The notes under the pieces: model-generated | Told to the model about the DNA's origin: nothing | The model's database searches: none | Seen by the model: the letters and a program-made list of their open reading frames with translations, nothing else | Source: Polynucleobacter sp. es-EL-1 | GTDB taxonomy: Bacteria; Pseudomonadota; Gammaproteobacteria; Burkholderiales; Burkholderiaceae | Length of the DNA stretch: 64,000 bases | Assembly: GCF_018687975.1 (NCBI RefSeq) | Contig: NZ_CP061310.1 | Coordinates: 248,001-312,000 of the forward strand | Direction: 5' to 3' | In this document: positions 24,746 through 32,257 of the stretch, one piece after another | Position numbering within the stretch: the first letter of the stretch is position 1 | Layout: every line of letters starts with the position of its first letter | Position numbers and translations under genes: made by a program

Positions 24746-25951
24746 ATGTCGGAAATATCAAGAGAAATCCTTAGTGTTGGCGATCTCAACCGCGCCATTG
24801 CAGGCTCTTTAGAAGAGCGCTTTGATGCTGTATGGGTTAGCGGGGAGATTTCGAATTTCAAGGCATATGACAGCGGGCACTGGTACTTTTCTTTGAAAGA
24901 TGAAGAGGGGCAGATCCGCTGTGTGATGTTTCGTGGTCGCAATGGTCAAGTGGGCTTTATGCCCCAATCAGGTGATTTGGTTGAGGTGGCCGCCAATGTG
25001 GGCTTCTATGTTCCCCGTGGAGACATTCAGCTCACTGTGCAAAGTATGCGTCGCGCTGGAATGGGCGGCCTGTATGAAGCCTTCCTTAAGCTCAAAGCCA
25101 AGCTCGCTAAAGGAGGTTTGTTTGATGCTGAGAACAAACGGCCAATTCCTAGTCACCCAAGAGCGATTGGCATTATTACTTCTCTACAGGCAGCTGCCCT
25201 AAAGGATGTCTTAAGCACTTTAGCCAGAAGGGCGCCACATATATCGATTGTGATTTACCCAACCTTGGTGCAAGGCCCAGATGCGCCTGCTGGAATCATT
25301 GCCGCACTCAAAAATGCTGAACAAGAAAATGCAGTTGACGTGATTTTGTTGGTCCGCGGTGGTGGCAGTATTGAAGATCTCTGGGCGTTTAATGATGAGA
25401 AATTGGCATATGCGATTGCAGCTTCACCTATTCCGATTGTGAGTGGTGTTGGGCACGAAACCGATGTCACGATTGCTGACTTTGTAGCCGACTTAAGGGC
25501 GCCGACACCAACAGGAGCTGCTGAGCTAGCAGCACCAAGACGTGATCAAATGCTGCAAGAGCTAGATGCCATCATGCAAGCATTAATGCAAAGAGTCAGT
25601 CAACGGGTAGAGCGTGAAGCACAAACTTTAGATCAATTGGCTTTGCGTCTTCATCATGCCTTGCCTAACCCTGATCGTATGCGTGAACAGATCACTGGGT
25701 GGCAGCAACGTCTTAATCAAGCTTGGTTGGTAAGCTTAGATAACTGGAAACGAGATCAATCCCACTATCAATCACAATTAGAAATGCTCAATCCTCAGAG
25801 AACGCTAGAACGTGGTTATGCAGTGATCTTGAGTAAAGCTGAGAATGCTATGCATGCAATACGTAATCCCAAGGAGCTCAATACCCAAGATGGATTTGAA
25901 GTCCGCTTGGCGGCGGGTGAAGTGGAAGTGCAATTTGCAAAAATACGGTAG
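24746..25951 (+). CDS. xseA: Exodeoxyribonuclease VII large subunit
   Basis: Degrades single-stranded DNA with the XseB small subunit. N-terminal OB fold (about residues 1-100: WVSGEISNFKAYDSGHWYFSLKDEEGQIRCVMF), then the catalytic domain with GIITSLQAAALKDVL, LLVRGGGSIEDLWAFNDE and VSGVGHETDVTIADFVADLRAPTPTGAAE, and a C-terminal coiled coil (270-340). Length 401 is typical for the genus-level group. xseB is not in the window. Confidence 0.96.
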   Translation: MSEISREILSVGDLNRAIAGSLEERFDAVWVSGEISNFKAYDSGHWYFSLKDEEGQIRCVMFRGRNGQVGFMPQSGDLVEVAANVGFYVPRGDIQLTVQSMRRAGMGGLYEAFLKLKAKLAKGGLFDAENKRPIPSHPRAIGIITSLQAAALKDVLSTLARRAPHISIVIYPTLVQGPDAPAGIIAALKNAEQENAVDVILLVRGGGSIEDLWAFNDEKLAYAIAASPIPIVSGVGHETDVTIADFVADLRAPTPTGAAELAAPRRDQMLQELDAIMQALMQRVSQRVEREAQTLDQLALRLHHALPNPDRMREQITGWQQRLNQAWLVSLDNWKRDQSHYQSQLEMLNPQRTLERGYAVILSKAENAMHAIRNPKELNTQDGFEVRLAAGEVEVQFAKIR

Positions 25952-25956
25952 TAGAG

Positions 25957-26997
25957 CTAGAAAATATTAGGTTCGATATCGAGTTGAACTTGAAAATTTT
26001 TCTGAACTTTCTCTTGAATTATTTTTGCAAGATTGAGAATGTCTTCAGAGTTGGCGCCGCCATGATTGACGAGTACAAGCGCTTGCTTTTCATAAACACC
26101 AACAGAGCCCATGCGCTGTCCTTTGAACCCACATTGATCGATCAACCAGCCAGCTGCAAGCTTGCGCATCCCAGGGGCATCAGGGTAAGAGACTAGGCGT
26201 GGAAATTGTTTGAACAATGTCTCGTATTGCTCATTGGAAACAATGGGGTTTTGAAAAAAACTTCCCGCATTACCAATCACCTTGGGGTCTGGTAATTTCT
26301 GAGAGCGTATCTGGCATACAGCAGTAAAAATATCTTTCGCACTTGGCGGCTGATCAGGATCATTAAATTGATTTGCTAGGTCAGCGTATTGCAATCGGGG
26401 TTTCCAGGGCTTCGGGATTTTGAAAACAACCTTTGTCACTATGTATCTTTTGGGATGGCGCTTGAAGTAGCTATCGCGATAAGCAAACTGACATGCTGCT
26501 TGCGAGAGGGTGACAAAGTCATGGCTTACAGCATCAAACGCTTCGATGTGATCAATATACTGGCCGATTTCAACGCCATAGGCACCAATGTTTTGAATGG
26601 GTGCTGCTCCAACAGTTCCCGGTATTAATGCTAGATTTTCCAATCCTGGTAGATTTTGTTCTAGCGTCCAAGCGACAAACTCATGCCAATTCACACCGGC
26701 GCCAACGGATACCCAAGTATTTTGTTCATCAGATTGAGCAATTTCTTGACCTGGGATATTGATGAGCAGCGTTGCACCAGGCAATTGATTTGGCAGGATG
26801 ACATTGCTACCACCACCAAGAGGACGCCATGCTTGATTTTGATCTGCCAGGCCCTTAAGTAGGTCTGGTAACTGCTCTGCTGAAGTAATTTCATAAGCAA
26901 GCTCTGCAACGGCGTCCAGGCCAAAGGTATTGCGATGCTTGAGCCCCATATTAGGGGTCAATTTTGCAGGGTTGGGCGCATTTTTTGCGGAGTTCAT
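25957..26997 (-). CDS. murB: UDP-N-acetylenolpyruvoylglucosamine reductase
   Basis: FAD enzyme that makes UDP-MurNAc in peptidoglycan synthesis. Type I MurB features are RPLGGGSNVILP, GLENLALIPGTVGAAPIQNIGAYGVEI and AYRDSYFKRHP, which carries the type-I Tyr loop. The catalytic NAGSFFQNPIV (Ser) and the C-terminal GWLIDQCGFKG and HGGAN follow. A short 22-residue N-terminal extension precedes LKHRNTFGLDA. The stop lies 6 bp from the convergent xseA stop. Confidence 0.95.
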   Translation of the reverse strand: MNSAKNAPNPAKLTPNMGLKHRNTFGLDAVAELAYEITSAEQLPDLLKGLADQNQAWRPLGGGSNVILPNQLPGATLLINIPGQEIAQSDEQNTWVSVGAGVNWHEFVAWTLEQNLPGLENLALIPGTVGAAPIQNIGAYGVEIGQYIDHIEAFDAVSHDFVTLSQAACQFAYRDSYFKRHPKRYIVTKVVFKIPKPWKPRLQYADLANQFNDPDQPPSAKDIFTAVCQIRSQKLPDPKVIGNAGSFFQNPIVSNEQYETLFKQFPRLVSYPDAPGMRKLAAGWLIDQCGFKGQRMGSVGVYEKQALVLVNHGGANSEDILNLAKIIQEKVQKNFQVQLDIEPNIF

Positions 26998-27113
26998 GCC
27001 ACAATCTTATTCGTGTTCGACTTTCTCGCGGAAATTTATTGAAAAAGTCGAGAAGTAATATCGCCAGTAGGCAATTACCAATTTCATCATTGAGATTATT
27101 TAAGGAGTTTGAG

Positions 27114-27599
27114 ATGCCCTCATTTGACGTAGTGTGTGAACCCGACATGATTGAGTTGAAGAACGCTATCGAGCAATCGAATAAAGAAATCACGAATCGA
27201 TTTGATTTCAAGGGTTCAGATAGTCGTGTTGAGCAAAAGGACGAGTCTCTCATTTTATTTGGGGATGATGATTTCAAATTAGGTCAAGTGCGTGATGTTC
27301 TGATTAGCAAAATGGCTAAGCGCAACGTCGATGTTCGATATCTCAAAGACGATAAAACTGAGACTATCGGCGGCGATAAGCGCAAGCAAACCATGAAGAT
27401 TCAAAAAGGGATTACCTCTGATTTATCTAAAAAAGTTGTGCGCATCATTAAAGACAGCAAGCTGAAAGTACAAGCCAGTATTCAGGGGGATGCAGTACGC
27501 GTCACAGGTGCTAAGCGTGATGATCTTCAGGACACTATGGCATTGCTCAAGAAAGAGGTAACGGAGGCACCATTAGGCTTTAATAACTTCCGTGACTAA
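27114..27599 (+). CDS. yajQ: YajQ family nucleotide-binding protein
   Basis: A 161-residue YajQ/UPF0234 protein; some members bind cyclic di-GMP, others were reported to bind tRNA or GTP. Start is the ATG at 27114, with AAGGAG at 27102-27107 in the right place; the longer open frame from 26964 is not supported. Family landmarks are MPSFDVVCEPD, NRFDFKGSDSRVEQ and KGITSDLSKKVVRIIKDSKLKVQASIQGDAVRVTGAKRDDLQ. xerD starts 8 bp before its stop. Confidence 0.93.
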   Translation: MPSFDVVCEPDMIELKNAIEQSNKEITNRFDFKGSDSRVEQKDESLILFGDDDFKLGQVRDVLISKMAKRNVDVRYLKDDKTETIGGDKRKQTMKIQKGITSDLSKKVVRIIKDSKLKVQASIQGDAVRVTGAKRDDLQDTMALLKKEVTEAPLGFNNFRD

Positions 27600-28530
27600 G
27601 CTTGCTAGCTCTAGAGCTAGCACTTCTATCCCATCAACAAGCCAAGAGGCGATCGAACGTTTTTGTGATGCCTGTTGGTTGGAAGATGGGTTAGCCCAAA
27701 ACAGCTTGTCTGCTTATCGGCGAGATTTGTTGCTGTTAGCGCAATGGCTATATAAGGACTCTGGCACAGATCTTTACGGCGTCACTGAAAAAGATCTCAC
27801 TGCTTACATTGCGTATCGTCGTGCTGATAAAGCCACTACAGCCAATCGTAGGCTCACTGTATTTAAGCGTTTTTATCGCCATGCCTTGCGCATGAATTTA
27901 GTCAACAGTGACCCTTGTATTGGTTTACGTGCGGCTAAGCAAGCATTGCGTTTTCCGAAGACCTTAAGCGAGGACCAAGTAGCAGCTCTCCTCAATGCAC
28001 CAGACGTTGACACTGCGCTTGGCTTGCGTGATCGCACGATGCTTGAATTAATGTACGCCAGTGGTTTACGTGTCTCCGAAATCGTTTCTTTGAAGACAGT
28101 TGCCTTAGGTTTGAATGAGGGTGTTATCAGGGTTGTGAACGGCAAAGGTGGTAAAGAGCGCTTGGTGCCCTTTGGTGGGGAGGCGGGGCAGTGGTTACGT
28201 CGCTATTTGGCTGATGCTAGAACCCCCTTGCTTGAAGGCAAGACTTCAGAGGCATTGTTTGTGGGGCGCCATACAGGCACTGGATTGACACGACAGGCAT
28301 TTTGGGCACTGATTAAGCGTTACGCCACACTTGCCAATATCCCTGTTGCCTTATCTCCACACACACTACGCCATGCTTTTGCTACTCATTTACTCAATCA
28401 CGGCGCTGATTTGAGAGTGGTTCAATTACTTTTGGGTCATGCCGACATTTCTACTACCCAAATCTATACCCATGTGGCTAGGGAGAGGCTCAAGTCGATT
28501 CATCAGCAACACCATCCTAGGGGCGCCTGA
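27592..28530 (+). CDS. xerD: Site-specific tyrosine recombinase XerD
   Basis: Resolves chromosome dimers at dif with XerC. N-terminal SAM-like core-binding domain (about residues 18-105: ERFCDACWLEDGLAQNSLSAYRRDL) and a catalytic domain with Arg in MYASGLRVSEIVSL, Lys in GKGGKERLVP, HTLRHAFATHLLNHGADLRVVQLLLGHADI and the Tyr in STTQIYTHV. Length 312 is a little above E. coli XerD because of about 14 extra N-terminal residues. GTG start overlapping yajQ by 8 bp. Confidence 0.95.
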   Translation: MTKLASSRASTSIPSTSQEAIERFCDACWLEDGLAQNSLSAYRRDLLLLAQWLYKDSGTDLYGVTEKDLTAYIAYRRADKATTANRRLTVFKRFYRHALRMNLVNSDPCIGLRAAKQALRFPKTLSEDQVAALLNAPDVDTALGLRDRTMLELMYASGLRVSEIVSLKTVALGLNEGVIRVVNGKGGKERLVPFGGEAGQWLRRYLADARTPLLEGKTSEALFVGRHTGTGLTRQAFWALIKRYATLANIPVALSPHTLRHAFATHLLNHGADLRVVQLLLGHADISTTQIYTHVARERLKSIHQQHHPRGA

Positions 28531-28609
28531 ATAGATTCATTCCAGTGGGTCTAAAGCGCCTTTGGGCACGCAAAAAATATTCTCGCCTATATGTGTTTAA
28601 GATATCAGT

Positions 28610-29245
28610 ATGAATTTCACTTTAGATCTGTTGCTAATCCCGTTTGCCTACTTGATTGGCTCGATTTCCTTTGCAGTGGTGGTGAGTAAGTGCATGCGCT
28701 TACCTGACCCCCATTCTTATGGTTCAGGCAATCCAGGTGCAACCAATGTTCTGAGGACGGGTAACAAGCTAGCAGCGGTCTTGACTTTGATTGGTGATGC
28801 GCTTAAAGGGTATTTCGCAGTTATGCTGGCTCGTGTTTTGCTTGGCGATGAATCCTTAACATCCACACTCAATTCTTGGTTATTGTGCGGTGTAGTGCTA
28901 GCAGTTTTCTTAGGCCATCTTTTTCCGGTATTTCATGAGTTTAAGGGTGGTAAAGGTGTAGCAACAGCTTGTGGCATTTTGTTTGGAATTAATTGGATAT
29001 TAGGATTGGCCACCTTAAGTACATGGATTATTGTGGCGACATTTATGCGCTACTCTTCTTTGGCTGCATTAGCCGCTGCTATATTTGGACCAATCTATTT
29101 TGTATTTTTGTTTGGTTTTCAGCCCATGGGAATTGCCCTGCTGGTGGTCTGCTGTTTATTGATCTGGCGTCATCGCAGCAATATTCGTAATTTGATGAAC
29201 GGTACAGAGAGTCGTATTGGCTCTAAGAAAAAAGGGCAATCATGA
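28610..29245 (+). CDS. plsY: Glycerol-3-phosphate acyltransferase PlsY
   Basis: Transfers acyl groups from acyl-phosphate to glycerol 3-phosphate, the first step of phospholipid synthesis. Five or so membrane segments with the three PlsY motifs SYGSGNPGATNVLRTGNK, GHLFPVFHEFKGGKGVATACG and a late RHRSNIRNLMNGTESRIG. Length 211 is normal. The stop overlaps the next start as ATGA. Confidence 0.96.
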   Translation: MNFTLDLLLIPFAYLIGSISFAVVVSKCMRLPDPHSYGSGNPGATNVLRTGNKLAAVLTLIGDALKGYFAVMLARVLLGDESLTSTLNSWLLCGVVLAVFLGHLFPVFHEFKGGKGVATACGILFGINWILGLATLSTWIIVATFMRYSSLAALAAAIFGPIYFVFLFGFQPMGIALLVVCCLLIWRHRSNIRNLMNGTESRIGSKKKGQS

Positions 29246-29613
29246 CCATTGCTTATTGGTGTGTGCTTTTTATGGGACTATTTCCCTACATTGCCACTGG
29301 CATCGCTAAAAAAGGTTTTAAGGGTTATGACAACGGGATGCCACGCCAATGGTTAGCCGGGCAGACGGGCTTTCGGGCGCGTGCCAATGCCGCGCAAGCC
29401 AATCTATTTGAATCGCTACCCTTTTTCTTTGCTGCTGTGATCATTGCATCCATAGCAAATGCCCCACAAGAAAGAGTTGATCTTTTGGCAATGGGATTTG
29501 TTTTGATGAGAATCGCCTACTTGGTTTGCTATGTAGCTGATTGGCCAACGACGAGATCAATTGTTTGGTTGGCCGGCTTAGCGTGCGTAGTAACTATCTT
29601 TTTTCAAATCTAG
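29242..29613 (+). CDS. MAPEG family membrane protein
   Basis: A 123-residue protein with four hydrophobic segments and the MAPEG-type motif RANAAQANLFESLPFFFAAVIIA and RIAYLVCYVADWPTTRSIVWLAGL. The family includes microsomal glutathione transferases and eicosanoid enzymes; bacterial members are mostly uncharacterised. It is translationally coupled to plsY by a 4-bp overlap, which suggests a membrane-lipid or detoxification role, but no substrate can be given. Confidence 0.85.
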   Translation: MTIAYWCVLFMGLFPYIATGIAKKGFKGYDNGMPRQWLAGQTGFRARANAAQANLFESLPFFFAAVIIASIANAPQERVDLLAMGFVLMRIAYLVCYVADWPTTRSIVWLAGLACVVTIFFQI

Positions 29614-29690
29614 ATTAAGCATTTTCAGAAGCTTCTATATTTATTAACAATAGCAATAAAACGATTTATTAAAAAACGAGACAATGATTC

Positions 29691-30500
29691 ATGGCAACTC
29701 AAAAGACACTAACCAAAAAAACTGCAGTAAAGAAGACTGCAATGACAAAAGGCGCACAGGAGCTCGCTAAGGCAGTAAGCAATAAACCAGCAGTTAAAAA
29801 GACGAGCGTGAACAAAGATGACGCGGGCACCCCTTTGTCAGTAGTCATTCGTCGACGCATTGAGGCTCAGAAGGCACGCTTTCATGCCAATGACAATATT
29901 TCTGCTTTTATTGAGCCTGGTGAATTAGAGGGCTTGGTAGATGAGGTGGCAGAAAAAATGCAAGCCGTGTTGGAAAGTTTAGTAATCGATACGCAGAGTG
30001 ATCACAACACTAAAAATACCAGCCAACGCGTTGCCAAGATGTTTGTGAAAGAAGTATTTAACGGCCGCTATGTTGAGCAACCCACCCTCACTAAATTTCC
30101 GAATGTCAGTCGCCTTAATGAACTCATGATCATTGGGCCGATTACCGTTCGTAGTGCTTGCTCACATCATTTATGCCCCATCATGGGTCGTATTTGGATT
30201 GGTGTCCTTCCTAGCAAAGAATCGGCATTAATTGGCCTATCAAAGTATTCGCGCTTAACGGAGTGGGTCATGTGTCGCCCCCAAATTCAGGAAGAGGCGG
30301 TAGTTGAGTTGGCTGACATGCTGGAGAAAAAAATTAAGCCAATTGGTGTGGCCATTGTGATGGATGCGGATCACTTTTGTATGCAGTGGCGGGGAGTCAA
30401 AGATCGGGATTCAAAAATGGTCAATAGCGTTATGCGTGGCGCTTTCTTAAAAGACTCTAATTTACGTAGAGAGTTTTTATCGCTATTAGATAAGCGCTAG
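29691..30500 (+). CDS. folE: GTP cyclohydrolase I, divergent form with basic N-terminal tail
   Basis: Predicted to convert GTP to dihydroneopterin triphosphate for folate (and possibly queuosine) synthesis. The zinc ligands are present: CSHH in SACSHHLCPIMGR and Cys in MDADHFCMQWRG. However, the canonical FVPF after the first site is LCPI, and the usual RPQVQER segment reads RPQIQEE. The first 45 residues are Lys/Thr/Ala-rich and probably disordered. Length 269 is above the usual 180-220. Fold assignment is firm; activity is likely but the changed residues deserve a check. Confidence 0.85.
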   Translation: MATQKTLTKKTAVKKTAMTKGAQELAKAVSNKPAVKKTSVNKDDAGTPLSVVIRRRIEAQKARFHANDNISAFIEPGELEGLVDEVAEKMQAVLESLVIDTQSDHNTKNTSQRVAKMFVKEVFNGRYVEQPTLTKFPNVSRLNELMIIGPITVRSACSHHLCPIMGRIWIGVLPSKESALIGLSKYSRLTEWVMCRPQIQEEAVVELADMLEKKIKPIGVAIVMDADHFCMQWRGVKDRDSKMVNSVMRGAFLKDSNLRREFLSLLDKR

Positions 30501-30540
30501 AACCTGGGTGGCGATCTTGCGTATCACACTCAGAGGGCGG

Positions 30541-30747
30541 ATGATGTTTCTCGTCAATAGCGCTTTAATGTTGGGCGTTTTTACAGCATGCTCTACCTAC
30601 CCAGACAACAATATTGACCCTGCTAAAAATAACAAAGCTACTTTTGAGCGGGATGCGATTGAGTGTGCTCAGGCCTATCCTGAAACTGGCTCAGGAGTTC
30701 ATGTGCGCCAACGTATCAATTGCATGAAGCTCAAGGGTTGGCGCTAA
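30541..30747 (+). CDS. Small putative lipoprotein
   Basis: The ATG at 30541 gives a 68-residue product with a signal-like stretch and lipobox TAC (MLGVFTACSTYPD), then a charged body with two further Cys. A longer GTG start at 30508 would add a basic segment. No domain recognised. The ending GSGVHVRQRINCMKLKGWR resembles small periplasmic or outer membrane lipoproteins of related genomes, but that is only a general likeness. It follows folE by 40 bp. Confidence 0.6.
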   Translation: MMFLVNSALMLGVFTACSTYPDNNIDPAKNNKATFERDAIECAQAYPETGSGVHVRQRINCMKLKGWR

Positions 30748-30787
30748 TCCTAGTCAAAAACCACAACCTTAAAGATTGATTTATTCT

Positions 30788-30804
30788 TTGAGAACAATTC
30801 TCAA
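30788..30804. promoter_or_regulatory. 17-bp palindrome upstream of the HiPIP gene
   Basis: TTGAGAACAATTCTCAA is a perfect 7-3-7 inverted repeat, 113-129 bp upstream of the HiPIP start and 41 bp after the lipoprotein stop. It has the size and symmetry of a dimeric regulator site; with no T-run on either side it is a poor terminator. The AT-rich run after it (30805-30845) could hold the HiPIP promoter. Confidence 0.4.
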
Positions 30805-30916
30805 GTAAATATCTATATAAATCAGTTACTTAAAAGATCAATACTCGAGTAATGTGATCTGTTCTATGATCCACTCAGATATCAATTTTGTTCTACCCCT
30901 ACCATCTGGAGTTCAT

Positions 30917-31225
30917 ATGAAAAACGGTCGTCGCCAATTTATGATTTTGTCTGCTGCTGGTGCTTGCACCCTAGCGTTGAACGGTAAAGTTCAAGCGCAA
31001 GCAATGGTTTCTGAAACTGATCCACAAGCTGCTGCTTTGGGTTACAAGGCTGATGCTTCTAAAGTAGATAAAGCCAAATATCCAAAATATGCCGCTGGTC
31101 AAAAGTGCGATAACTGCGCTTTGTACCAAGGTAAACCTGGTTCAGCTGCTGGTGGTTGCTCTTTGTTTGGTGCTAAGCAAGTTGCTGGCCCAGGCTGGTG
31201 CTCTGCTTACGCTAAAAAAGCTTAA
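30917..31225 (+). CDS. High-potential iron-sulfur protein (HiPIP)
   Basis: Small periplasmic [4Fe-4S] electron carrier. The ATG at 30917 with GGAG at 30908-30911 gives 102 residues starting MKNGRRQFMILSAAGAC, a twin-arginine signal with cleavage near VQA-QAM. The open frame extends to 30854 but would place the Tat motif internally. The cluster ligands follow the HiPIP spacing: CDNC, CSLFG and GWCSAYAKK. It could serve as an electron donor to a reductase or oxidase; no partner is nearby. A strong terminator follows. Confidence 0.93.
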   Translation: MKNGRRQFMILSAAGACTLALNGKVQAQAMVSETDPQAAALGYKADASKVDKAKYPKYAAGQKCDNCALYQGKPGSAAGGCSLFGAKQVAGPGWCSAYAKKA

Positions 31226-31244
31226 GTTACTTAGCTTCAATCTT

Positions 31245-31273
31245 AAAAAGGCTGCTCCGGCAGCCTTTTTTGT
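31245..31273 (+). terminator. Intrinsic terminator after the HiPIP gene
   Basis: AAAAGGCTG and CAGCCTTTT form a stem around CTCCGG and run into a T-tract (about 31265-31271), 20-48 bp after the HiPIP stop. Classic Rho-independent form. Confidence 0.85.
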
Positions 31274-31323
31274 CACTCGCTTTAATATAAGCCCATATTC
31301 ATCTTGAAACATTGCATTACCTC

Positions 31324-31863
31324 ATGAAACATACCCTGCGGTATTACCTCAAACGCTATTCCTTCTATTTGGGGGGTGATCAGCCGCCAGTATCTTGGGT
31401 AGAGCGTATTCGTTCAGTGTTTGGGGCATTGATTGGCTTGGGCCTTGTTCTTTTAGTTGCTAAGTATTTACGAGATCTCAGTGGCTTAGATGAATGGCTC
31501 ATGGCCTCTTTAGGTGCTAGTGCCTTACTAGTATTTGCTCTTCCCCAAAGTCCAATGGCTCAACCTTGGGCAGTGATCGCCGGTAATACGCTATCTGCTT
31601 TGGTGGGGATTTCTGTTGTGCATTTGGTGGGTGAGCCATTGATTGCTTTGCCCTTAGCAGCCAGCCTATCTATTTTGGGGATGTTTATCTTGCGTTGCTT
31701 GCATCCACCTGCTGCCGCAGTAGCGCTCATCGCGGTATTGGGTGGGATGTTGCATTACCGCTATGCGTTTTTCCCAGTAATGGTGGACTCTATTTTGCTG
31801 GTAATGGTTGGGGCGATTTATAGCAATTTAACGGGTAAAAAGTACCCTAATCGACCCTCTTAG
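31324..31863 (+). CDS. HPP family integral membrane protein
   Basis: About 179 residues from the ATG at 31324, with four or five membrane segments and the HPP motif in LRCLHPPAAAVALIAVLGG. The N-terminus also shows the family-like GASALLVFALPQSPMAQPWAVIAGNTLSALVG. In some bacteria and plants HPP proteins transport nitrite; that is not proven for this subgroup. The gene is monocistronic, with a terminator before it and a perfect GC-rich hairpin after it. Confidence 0.85.
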   Translation: MKHTLRYYLKRYSFYLGGDQPPVSWVERIRSVFGALIGLGLVLLVAKYLRDLSGLDEWLMASLGASALLVFALPQSPMAQPWAVIAGNTLSALVGISVVHLVGEPLIALPLAASLSILGMFILRCLHPPAAAVALIAVLGGMLHYRYAFFPVMVDSILLVMVGAIYSNLTGKKYPNRPS

Positions 31864-31890
31864 TGCCTAAAAAGAGATATGGGTATAAGC

Positions 31891-31912
31891 CTGAGGGGGA
31901 TTGATCCCCCTC
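31891..31912. terminator. Perfect hairpin after the HPP gene
   Basis: TGAGGGGG (31892-31899) pairs fully with CCCCCTCA (31906-31913 region) around a short loop. No T-run follows on either strand, so it is at best a Rho-dependent or mRNA-end hairpin shared by the HPP gene and the small minus-strand frame. Confidence 0.5.
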
Positions 31913-31918
31913 ACAACC

Positions 31919-32065
31919 TTATTTGATTTTGCCTGCTGCAATCGAGGCCTTGCAGTCCATGATGGCGTAATTTTGATATTTACCTGCGTTTTCTTTACGA
32001 ATGGATTGCCCGCATTCAGTGAGCGAGTTGCGGAGATTGATTTTGGGAATATTGCCTGTAGACAT
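31919..32065 (-). CDS. Small hypothetical protein (48 residues)
   Basis: A minus-strand frame from the ATG at 32065 gives a 48-residue basic product (MSTGNIPKINLRNSLTECGQS start; IMDCKASIAAGKIK end) with two Cys. The frame is open further upstream to 32239. It fills an otherwise gene-free gap between the HPP gene and manC, and its end coincides with the hairpin at 31891-31912. No family recognised; it may be real or a chance frame. Confidence 0.35.
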   Translation of the reverse strand: MSTGNIPKINLRNSLTECGQSIRKENAGKYQNYAIMDCKASIAAGKIK

Positions 32066-32257
32066 TGTGGACTCCAAATAGCTGTTATTGACAAAAAATA
32101 AGGGTGATTCACCCCAATCAAAGTGTGCGCTATCTTGCGCTTCCAACATTTTAATAAATTTGTAGGATTTTGCGTATTTCGATAAATTAGGGTCTATCAC
32201 CAAACCCCTATAAAATTGGGGCATCTTTACAAAAAGCATAAAGGTTTTGCAGACCCT

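Noticed and set aside
31867..32239. Longer minus-strand frames between the HPP gene and manC
   Set aside because: Two overlapping frames cannot both be coding. Only the short one ending at 31919 has a gene-like layout, and it is listed with low confidence.
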